Under the pieces are notes generated by a model, which searched no databases, was not told the DNA's origin, and saw only the letters and a program-made list of their open reading frames with translations. Made by a program: the position numbers and the translations under genes. A stretch of DNA of 64,000 bases from Oreohelix idahoensis (taxonomy: Eukaryota; Mollusca; Gastropoda; Stylommatophora; Oreohelicidae): positions 28,980 through 92,979 of the forward strand of contig JAMPIV010006384.1 of NCBI GenBank assembly GCA_024509875.1, written 5' to 3'. Positions 12,284-22,400 of the stretch are shown one piece after another. Within the stretch, counting starts at the first letter, position 1. Each line of letters starts with the position of its first letter.

Positions 12284-13640
12284 TATTGTGGTGTAATAAA
12301 CGTCATTAACTATCACCAGCCGTTACACCATTCCATGCCTCTGATGTGTGTACCTATAGTGTGTGAATGTATCTATACACACCTTACTTATGACACCAAC
12401 ACACAACCATATTATTACCAGTGGGGAACAGCTATTTCAGTGCCTGCGTGGCGTATGCGATTCAAAACTGTTACCTTAACGTTGGTGTGTACTTGAAGCA
12501 AGAGTGGTGATAGGGAGAAACACACCGCAACATATCTGGCCAAACTAATATAATATAGGAGGGAAAGATAGCGTTACATATCTGGAGATCAGCGTTACAT
12601 ATCTGATGGACCAGTCATCAAATCCTAGAACGAATGCACAATAACATTTGACAACCACGATTATAAACAAGAATTGTTATATATTTAACAAATACCTAGA
12701 AGAGTATTGGTGATTTTTAATCATCTTCCTTGAGCTACGCTGTGTACTACAGGTAAAGCATTTAATTCTTCTGAGAGATTAACATTGGTAAGTGTACAGC
12801 GAGAGGATGTTCCAGTTAAGCTTCCAGCACTGTGTACTTAGCAGAGGCATTTGTTCTTTCTATTTTATCTAAAAAGTTCGTGGTTACAAGCTATTAGACG
12901 GTTTGTGGTACTAACGTTCTACGCCACTAAGCATGAGAGAAGAGCATCAACCCTAACGACTTACACTGAGCAAATTGTGTGGAGAAGGGCCCTCATCTTA
13001 AAAGAAGTGGCGGAAATTACGGCGACAGGACTCCCCTGGAGTTAAGTTCTTGAAAAAAAGGCATCAGGAAAAAATACTATTATAATCCCCTATCAAGCCT
13101 CGATGACGAGAAACTTTATATCCATTTAAATTTCACCCATGATTCATATTTATTTTAGCTGTTAAAGAGTAATTGATTATTAAACTTGTTACCCGTTATT
13201 TTAAAACTAAAACAATAATCGTTTCTTCAGTTATATAAGTATGAAAGCAAACATATGAGCATGATTCTTTAATAAATACATATAAATAGACATCTAGAGA
13301 TATATTTACATAAATATAGCCTTTACTTATAAGAGGAAATTCGTTCAATTAACTTAGCTGGGGGCTTGTACGGGCCATAACCATTGCATAATCCTTCACA
13401 AAGGGCGACGGATTAGATATAAGTCAACAATTGTTCAGCTCAATGCAACATTGTTCTTGACTTCTGAAAATATCTTGTGAAAGCTCCCAATGGATAGAAG
13501 CGTTTTTACCCTTCTATTTACAACTCTGCCAAGAGTAATCTTGTGCGAAGGTAGACACCTTTGACGATCCATCTTAGATACTCTTGAGTTTTGGCCATTG
13601 TTGGACCACTACTGCAAAGCAGGTGATGCAGTCCGTGACA
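12284..13640 (+). repeat. el4 5' LTR (right part)
   Basis: Continuation of the el4 LTR after the el1 insertion. Bases from about 12690 match 27782-28569 (for example GTTCGTGGTTACAAGCTAT in both) with roughly ten percent mismatch and some indels. 12284-12690 is absent from the 3' copy. The end GTCCGTGACA at 13640 corresponds to GTCCGTCACA at 28569, giving a CA terminus. ORFs at 12851-13045 and 27933-28121 are the same non-coding LTR sequence. Confidence 0.6.
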
Positions 13641-14009
13641 ATTGTGGGCAAGTCCGGGGATAAAGTACATGAAGGTTAATTTTCCTAGAAACTGACAGAA
13701 ATTTCAGATTTACTGGAAGAGTATTGTTAGTTATTAATTTAGATAGATCTGCTCATACGTCTGACACAAAAAAATAAATAAGGTGAAACATTTTAAGAGT
13801 AAAGTATTAATTGATAAAATCAAAAACTTCTCTAAAAATAATTGGAAGAGGAAAAAACTGTCCATTGCTGAAGCCTGATTTCTGTTGGTGTTATTGTCTA
13901 TTGCATAATTTTAGTCAGTTAGTATTTTGACATTAGAGCGGCTAATTTTATTTTGTTTAGTAGCAACTGCATTTTTCGTGAAGCCTGTAAACAATCTCCT
14001 TGCACAGCA
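13641..14009 (+). other. el4 leader
   Basis: About 370 bp between the LTR end and the first gag-like codons. TGTGGGCAAGTCCGGGG starts three bases after the LTR end and could be a decayed primer-binding site. No ORF seen. Confidence 0.45.
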
Positions 14010-15290
14010 TTTCGGAATCACAAAATCTCTACACTTTTTACTTAAATGTTGCTAAAGAGATAGGCGTATCGGGCAAAGATTTATCTGATTTTGTAGCCAC
14101 TTCTGTGAAAGAGGACAAAGACCGGGTCAATGAAGATAAAGACAGGGTAGAAGCCTAGAAGGCCGCTGAAAGGGTGGAGAGAAAATTGGCGAGGGAACAC
14201 GAAAAGGAAGAAAAAGAAAAGCAAAGAGCTTTTGAGGAACAGAAGGCTGAAAAACAAAGAGCTTTCGAGAAGGAACAGGCTGACAAACTAAAGGCCGAAA
14301 AGAAAGTAGAAAGAGCAGGAAAGAAGGAACACTCCGAAAGAGCAGAAAAGAAGGAAAGGTCGACAGAGCCCACGCACTCAGACTTAAAGAACTAGAGATC
14401 GAAGGAAGAAGAATCGAATCTAGCTCTAGCACTAATGGGCCAAGGGGGTTCTCAGGGTAGTGATGGTGGAAATATTTCTCCCCCAGTTCCGAGCTCAGCC
14501 TCTTTTCAGTTAGATGTCTACTCTGAGGGTTCTGAGGAAACAGACATATATCTTGCTAGGTTTGATCTTTTAGCTGCCACCTATGGATTAGATAGGGAGA
14601 GATACAAGATGAAGTTATCTCAGAGTCTGCGAGGACCTGCGTACGATGTCTTTCTCAAAATGGCACCGGAAGACAACAACAACTATGATTTGACGAAGAA
14701 AGCCCTGCCTCAAAGTTTTCAGTTGAACGCACAAACTATTCAATGCAAATTCCGGGAAGCCAAGAGACAAAAAGACGAATCTTATAAGCATTTTGCTACA
14801 CGTATGGCTATGTTTTTGAAGAAGTGGGGCTCTCTTAGCGCCTTCGACGAATCTTACGAAGGATTACAAGAAATGATTATCATGGAGCAGTTTTAGGAAT
14901 TGCTCACCCCAGACATGAGAAGATTCCTGGCGGAGCACGAGGCCGAAACTCTTGAGCAGGTGGTACTGTTTGCTGATCGTTACCAGAGCGCCAAGTTGGA
15001 AGTGACCCCGGCTCAAAGGCGCCCACACGATAGTCACCCAAAACGGGAGAAGCGCCCCTTCACTGACTACAAAAGTACGACCAACACCTCACACAACACC
15101 GCACAACAGCAACAACAACCTCAGGATCACCATAGGCAGAAACAGAGAAATTCAGCCCATGGAACTGGAAGACGATATTGTAAGGCGTGCAAATTTGACA
15201 CGCACTTCACATCGAACTATAAGAGGCCTAAGGCAGGCCCTTATAATGTCGCTTGCCTGCTCAGTGGGGCCGATATGGAACCATGACCCC
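14010..15290 (+). pseudogene. gag: el4 gag with SCAN-like capsid (broken)
   Basis: A reading frame with AKEIGVSGKDLSDFVATS near 14050 leads into a highly charged coiled coil (EKEEKEKQRAFEEQ, 14174-14395) interrupted by stops near 14157 and 14393. The next frame (14435-14896, then 14900 onward past a TAG) encodes a capsid-like domain with SLRGPAYDVF and, near the end, MRRFLAEHEAETLEQVVLFA, the helical pattern of SCAN-related gag capsids. SCAN domains are known to derive from Gmr1-like gag. A Cys/His cluster (RYCKACKFDTHFTSNYKRP) near 15170 resembles a decayed nucleocapsid finger. The N-terminal coiled coil parallels el2 and el3. Confidence 0.8.
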
Positions 15291-15668
15291 CATGCATATG
15301 AACAAACTTCCAGCCACCCTTCTATTACTGAGCAAGTGACCATTGGTAACCACGCCATACTTTGCTTGTATGATTCGGATCTCGAATACTCGGCTCTAGT
15401 TTCCCCATCTTTGGTGAAGGCCCACCAATATACTGGTGAAACTGTAGAAATACAGGGGCCCCGGAAGAGTATAAAGCCTATACTTCTTCCGGTTGCGGAA
15501 ATTGATGTTTCAACCCAATATGTACGGGGAAAAATCAATGCCGCAGTAGTAGATTTTAGTCTACTATCTTATATTAGGGAGAAAATATGTCTTCCTTGGG
15601 GATCCTTCGCAGAAACTCAGATCGACACCAGAGAGAGCAAACACAGGACACGCCCAATCGGCCCTTGA
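15291..15668 (+). pseudogene. el4 aspartic protease remnant
   Basis: The frame shared with 15159-15668 reads AILCLYDSDLEYSALVSP around 15350-15410. This fits the retropepsin active-site strand, but the expected Asp-Ser-Gly is Asp-Ser-Asp (15372-15380), so it would be inactive. It lies directly after gag as in el2. Confidence 0.6.
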
Positions 15669-16551
15669 GCTCTTATCTCTAAACAGTCCGAATATTTCGG
15701 AGCTGAAGCAGGCACAAAGGGCAGATAACACCCTAAAGCCGTGCTTTTCAAAGTTGTAAGGTAATTGCTCCCATACTCCTCATGGAGCATTTTACAGGGA
15801 TAAAGGTTTAGTTTATAGACGAGTAGGGAATAACAGACAATAAGTTGTTCCACTCCCATATCGCAAACCACTTAATGCAGGAAATGCATTCCACCATGCC
15901 CCGCCCCATTAAACGTTCATATGCACTAGAAAAAAGGTATCCCTGAATTACTTCTGGCCAGGTTTGCGAAACGATGTTAGACAATTTATGAAAGATTGCA
16001 CTGTTCGACATCACCCGGACAACCAGAAGGATGAAACTACCAAGAAAGAGTTTGAGCAGAGTACCCAACACTCAGCATTGGATAACTCGTACCTCAACTC
16101 GACATTTCCGTGAAGTAAAGCAGAGTTACGCCAAGCGCAGTTGGAAGACGTTACCTTAGCGCCTTACTCTGAACAGAGTCAGATCAAGATAACCCATGCC
16201 TCAGATGGAACTTTCCACAAAGAGTATGGAATTATTTATCGACGGACGAGGCGGGGGAAACAGCTTTTGGTGCCTCTCCCCTTAAGATCCTCCGTTAAGA
16301 AAGCGGCTCACATATCCTAATCGGGTGAACATGTTCCGGTGGGTACCACTATGCTTAAACTTAAAGAGACTTACTTTTGGTCCAAACGATGGGAAGACGT
16401 GCGTCATTTTGTTTTAAACTGTACACATTGCCAAGCGAGCAATCTAAACACTTGCCAACTGTATAATGAGGAGAAGAACACTGTCATCCAGGACGATAGT
16501 AGAGGAAGGCATAAGCCATATAAAAATGCACGCCCTGACTTAGATGTTTAA
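15669..16551 (+). pseudogene. el4 integrase N-terminal (HHCC) fragment
   Basis: Near 15695 RADNTLKPC resembles the segment that precedes integrase in el2 (DDPTLKKF). At 16300-16440 KAAHIS, EHVPVG, ETYFWSKRWEDVRHFV and CTHCQAS give the His-His-Cys-Cys zinc module; one stop lies inside it. It follows the protease fragment by about 0.7 kb with no RT between them, as expected for Gmr1-like order. The integrase core, RT and RNase H are absent; el2 interrupts the remnant at 16663. Confidence 0.65.
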
Positions 16552-16663
16552 TAAAACATCTTAGGTGACGGGGTATCTGTTACTAAATCAGTCGTGCAAT
16601 TTTGATAACTCTCATTCACTCCGGCAGTATCTATTCATTTCTTCATTTTTTTTCACTCATCAT

Positions 16664-18178
16664 TGTTGCGTGCATATTTTGACGCACATATTACAAAAAT
16701 CGATATGGCTATTTAATATGGGAAAAATGTAGACATTCATTCATTTGTGTATGAAAATGCTGTCTATGGTAAAAGCGAGAGAATCCATGTTTGATTCACA
16801 CTTTTGATTATAGGAGTAATCGTTCTGGATATTGATCCGGCGCAAGGATATTGCGCTTACGTTTGTACTTATTTTTTAGGGCCAGAAAATATATTAATTT
16901 GCTTATTGTGTTTATGGCCTGAATTCATATGTATTACATATTATTAGTACAAGTAGAATCAGTCCTATATTGTATATTTTGGATGGGTAGGAGGGACTAG
17001 ATTCTTGTTATTCCGGTCTAGCGGAAGTATGAGTTGTCTTGACAAGTCGTGATGAGTTCCGATGTACCGTGATAATGGCGGGTACGCACTTTTCAAAGGG
17101 CTGGTAGATTCTTAAGGAAATATGATTCATGAAGTGGTTTTCTTCTAAAGGAGATGGTATCTCTACTATAGTTTATGTTAGAGACTCTCCTAAGGTACGG
17201 TACAATGTATAATTCGGACTCCATGTATTGCCAGACCCTATATTGATGATCTCATGTCGATTCGACCTAGATGGAACATTGTGCTTCGTATCGCTAGGGT
17301 CGTGTTTTGTATCGACGAAGATGACAGACTTTCCTGCAGCGGTTATGGCTACGTGAATTAACCTGATCACCGTAGAGCTGTATGGAAACATTTATGAAAT
17401 CATTTATATACCCATTATAAATTAACTCTGGCTTATATTCTCCTTCCTATGAATGAGTGAACGACAACTCAGGGAGGCAGCCATGTTAGATTTCGGTCAT
17501 CATATGTTTTGATCACTGCCAAGAGAACAGATTATTTATCCTATTATCGGACAGTGACAGGGAGATCTCAATCTTGCTAGAAACCCCCCCTTTCGTGGTT
17601 TCATAATATATACTACAAACTATGGACGTCAAGTAACTTTAGTTATTTATCGATCTGCCTTCACTGACGCGTTTAGTCAGATAGGGGGATGCGGCCTTAA
17701 TATATCATGACATTGAACTTTTGATGTACTGCCCATTATTTCTGAATGTGTCATGACTTCAGATCTGCTATGTATACCTACAAATTGATATGTCAACATA
17801 CCATGATGTACTCGTATGTCCCAGTGTGTACGTCTGAATAAATTGAGTAAACAAAGATTCCAGCAGTCTGCATTGGTGCCTTGTAGACACAAGTGTATGA
17901 GTGGTTATATTGGTCAGCACACGAACAGTACACCATTCGCGGTAATCACACTCTACACTTCTACTTCATACATACACCATCCTGCGTCGGTTGGAGTGAC
18001 CAAGTTTAGGGCCTGCTTCCCCTGGAGCCTTTGCCTTCCCTAACTCAGGACTAGGGTGAGTTACCCATTTACAGCTGGGTAGACTGGAGCATGCCGGATC
18101 TCAACAACACACCACTCTTCCTTACAGAGCATACCGACTGACACTTTACAGAGTGGAAAGAAGAAAAGTAACTTTACA
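16664..18178 (+). repeat. el2 5' LTR
   Basis: 1515 bp with TG...CA ends, matched over its full length by 24945-26462. The antisense ORFs 17173-17391 and 17677-17892 recur in the other LTR and are not credible genes. Confidence 0.95.
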
Positions 18179-18179
18179 G

Positions 18180-18197
18180 TGGCGAGCCAGATTCCTG
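18180..18197 (+). promoter_or_regulatory. el2 candidate primer-binding site
   Basis: TGGCGAGCCAGATTCCTG begins one base after the 5' LTR. The TGG start (complement of a tRNA CCA end) and the position are as expected; I cannot assign the tRNA without a search. Confidence 0.6.
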
Positions 18198-19482
18198 GGT
18201 CCAGCTTACGCAGTTTTGTGTTGAGAATCACAGTTTACAGCTGAAAGAACATTTGTTTGACCACATCAACACCAGTAGGACAGCTATACAGTCGATGTCA
18301 GCTTGACCTGTATTACCGATAGGATGCTGTATCTAGGTCAGCGCTTGTTGACAGTTTTTCGCTGTACAGACAGTATTACACAGGACAGTGGTATCAAGTG
18401 TAGAAAATATCTGGAGCAGTATTGTTGACATTTCTCAACGTACAGAAGAATCACAGTGTTGTTGAACATAAAGTGCATAGTTCATCGTTGGATCTTCATA
18501 TGCTCAACAGAGAAAAATTGACAGTGTAATAGTTTAAAATTAAATCTATTACTGAATAAAGTGGCAAGTTATTAGTATTAAAATAAACTGTGCCTGCTTT
18601 ACAACACTATACCTGCAACACATTCCATTCATGACATAAATTATATTGTATGCTATATGCTATTTATGCTTACATGTTATTTGTTATGTATTAAATTAGT
18701 TTATGTTCTGTGTGACTAGTACAAGGTATGCCGAATGACATTGGTCTGGTACTAGTATTCTATAGGTACACATTTTCTTAATTGGAAATTTGTTAGCAAC
18801 AATTTGCTGCTATTTCTGTTAGTTGTGATGAGGTGTTCTTTTCTTCGTTGTTTTTGTTAATAATTTTGTGTTCCTTAGTTTTGTTTGATTTGTTTGTATA
18901 ATTGTAGGTCTCATCTTTCCTTTCATTTCAGTTTTTTACACCCTTATGTTTATACACTGTGGCGTTATTTGTCTTGTTATCTTATTGCAGTTATCATCAC
19001 GGTTTCTGTGATCATTTTTTTTTCATTTCTCCTATTTAATTTAATTTGATCTCTGCAAATGTGTTCATATTGTCTTTTCTTGTTTGTCCTTTGTAATGTC
19101 TTTAGTTGACATATGACGTATAGTGGTATACACTGATAGTATAGTACAGATCAGTACTTTATGATTGTTATTGTTATAAAACAAAATGTACAAGACCTTT
19201 GTAAGGCTTGTCTCCCAAAGTGATTGGTAAAGGGAAATATTTTTTTCCACAGGTACTCAAGTGATCTTTGATTACATTGAGGTATACAAGACCTTTGTAA
19301 GGCTTGTCCCCACAGTATTTGAGATACAGTTATTGTTGTCCACAGGTACTCAAGTTATCATTGGTTATTATAAACCATACAAGTTTGGACTAAGACTAAG
19401 TCTATGGTATAGACTTGTCTCCCATTAAAGTGAAATAGGGTAATTTATTTACTTTTTCAGGTTTCTGATTTAAGAAGACAAT
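18198..19482 (+). other. el2 untranslated leader with hairpin repeats
   Basis: About 1.3 kb with no credible ORF. Its last 300 bp carry repeated hairpins: ACAAGACCTTTGTAAGGCTTGT-type palindromes at 19190-19211 and 19286-19307 and a looser one, ACAAGT...ACTTGT, at 19379-19418. They are separated by a repeated CCACAGGTACTCAAGT. Comparable ACAAGT/ACTTGT hairpins lie upstream of gag in el3. Confidence 0.75.
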
Positions 19483-22400
19483 ATGTCTACATTAGATTAT
19501 TTCATTGCACAAGGAAAATCTCTTGATAAGACTGGAAAAGACTTAGAACAATGGGCTGTTGCTCAATATGACAAAGCATTAGCTGCAGAAGAGAAAAAAA
19601 CTGCTGCTGCTGTTGAAGAAAGAAAAGCTGCTGCTGAGGAAAAAAAAGCTGCGGCTGAGGAGAGAAAACTTCAAATAGAAGAAAAAAAAGCTGCTGCAGA
19701 AGAAAGGAAAGCTCTAGCTGAAGAAAAAAGATTAGAAAAAGAAGCTGATACTGCTGCTGAACTTAAGAAATTGCAGATGCAAGTGGAGGAAAGGAGATTT
19801 GAGGCAGAACAGAAGAAATTAGAAGCTGATGCAGAGCAGAAAAAATTAGAAGTTGCTGCAGAACAGAAAAAATTAGAAGTTGCTGCAGAACAGAAAAAAT
19901 TAGAAGTTACTGCAGAACAGAAGAAATTAGAAGCTGCTGCAGAACAGAAAAAATTAGAAGTTGCTGCTGCTGCAGAACAGAAAAAATTAGAAGCTGCTGC
20001 AGAACAGAGAAGATTAGATAGAGAAGCTGAAGAGAGAAAAGCAATAAGAGAACATGAGTTTGAATTAGAGAAATTAAAATTGACATGTATGAGTAATGTT
20101 AATCAGGCATCTGGTGGTAATGGTAAACCCTTTGTGTACAAGGTCAAGGTACCAGCGTTTAACCCTACCAGTGATGACATAACATTTTGGCTTTCTAGAT
20201 TTGAACGGGCTTGTCGATCTCATAATGTTGACAAATCACAGTATGTGAATCAGTTGTCTGAAAATCTAAAAGGGGAGTCTCTGAGTAAGTTATATTTTGT
20301 TGAAGAGGCCGACAAAGATAATTATGATGCTGTTAGGGCAGCTTTGATAAAGAGATATCAGCTGTCTGAAGAAGGTTATCGTCTTTTGTTTAAAACAATG
20401 AGACCTGAGGTAGGTGTAGAATTCTCAGATTTCATCTCAAAAGCACGAATTACACTTTCACGATGGATTGAATTATCCAAAACAGAAAAAACATTTGATG
20501 GTCTTACGGATTTATTGCTAAGAGACAAGGTCATGTCTTCTGTAAATAAATCATTCCTAGAGTTCTTACATGAGCGTAAACCTGGTACAATAAAGCAAAT
20601 GGAAGAATATTGTGACCAGTATGCCACGGCATACCCTGACATGATTTTTAGTAACTCTAACATTAAAGAGAGTATGCCAGTTGCTTCGGCAACAGAATAT
20701 AATCAGAATTACTCACACAAATTCCAAGGAGCTAAAAATAAATTTGATAAAAAGGTTAATTGGAATAAGTATCAAAACCAAGATAACCGCTCAAATCAGA
20801 GTTCTTCTTTGAAGAACTGGAATCGGGCTGATAGTCCTCGACACGCGAGGGGTACCCATAATGTTAGAAATTCTCGGAAAGGGAGTAGCTATAGGAACTA
20901 CCCAAGTGCTTCATGGAGACAAAAGAAACAATATTACAGGGATACTCAATATAATGATCATGATGATTATGATCATGAATGTTATGATTCAAACCCAAAT
21001 AGGGGTTATAACAGAGGCAATAATAATTATAGAGACAATTATAACCGAGGTAGATCACAACACAAAAGACATGGTAAATCTTATTACCAGGCTAACTCTG
21101 CACAACAGGAGTTCCACGACACCGATAATCAGAATAATGATAAAAAAGACTCCAACAGTGTAGCAAATTCCGCTTTCGATTTTGCTAGAGCATCTGAGTG
21201 TTCGCAATGCAAAACATTATTCGATCCAACCACAGTGTCTACTTTAAGCTGCGGTCACCCGCTTCCCGCTCTCCATGCGTCAATTGCGCATAATGGAAGG
21301 GGTGCTCTTGTCTTTAATAGGGGCCTAATAGATGGTACTCCGGTATCAATTCTTTTCGATTCGGGGTGCACTACCATTGGAGTGAGGCAATCACTCGTAA
21401 ATCCTTCTCGAGCTACAGGCAATATAGTCAAATGTGTAACATTTGGTGGCACATTGGAGAAGTACTCCACTGCCATTATCAATATTGCTACGCCTTTCTT
21501 TACAGGAGAGGTGCAAGCATGTCTCTTGCCGAATCCGATCGCTGATCTTATCATCGGTCGCATTCACGGGGTGAAAGAATGCACTCCACAGCAAATTTCT
21601 AATTGGGAAAATGTTAATATGCAATCTGCTAATGCAGTAATCACTAGGGCTCAAGCTCTTAATATGCCACAATCTTCACATTCTGAAGATAATGATGCGC
21701 AGATCCAAGATGATCCCTTGGAGATTTCCCACGATTCCTTTATCAAACAGCAGGAAGATGATCCTACTCTAAAGAAATTCTTTACTCTGGCAACAAAAGG
21801 TGATCCGAATAAGGATACTAATCGTAAATCTTGGATTACGATGAAGAATGGCGTACTTGTACGTATGGTACAAGACTCCGCTAAGTCCATTCATTCTCAA
21901 ATCCTTGTGCCTAAAAATATGAGAGTTAAAATCTTACAGCACGCTCATGATTCGCAGTGTGCTGGACATATGGGTTTTTCCCGTACTAAAGCTAGAGTTC
22001 TTCAATCTTTCTTTTGGCCTGCTGTGAATAAGGACATACGAATCTATTGTCGATCTTGTAAAGTATGTCAAGAGATTAAATCCAGAGGTCCACGCCATGA
22101 TGCACCTATTCAGGCTGCAGACATTCCCATTCGGCCATTTCAAAAAATGGCGATAGACATCATTGGTCCATTTAAGATAAAGTCTGCTAGAGGACACCAA
22201 TTTATTTTGACGTGTGTTGATATGTGCACACGTTGGCCGGAGGCTGTTCCTCTAAAGAGCATAACTACTGCTGATGTCGCAGATGCTCTTTGGTTAATAT
22301 TTTCTCGTCTGGGGTTTCCAGCAGAAATATTATCCGACCATGGTACCCAACTCATATCGGATACCATGTCTCAAGTAATGTCGACTCTGAAGATAGAGAG

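Noticed and set aside
17173..17892. Short ORFs repeated at 25455-26176
   Set aside because: Same explanation: duplicated el2 LTR sequence.
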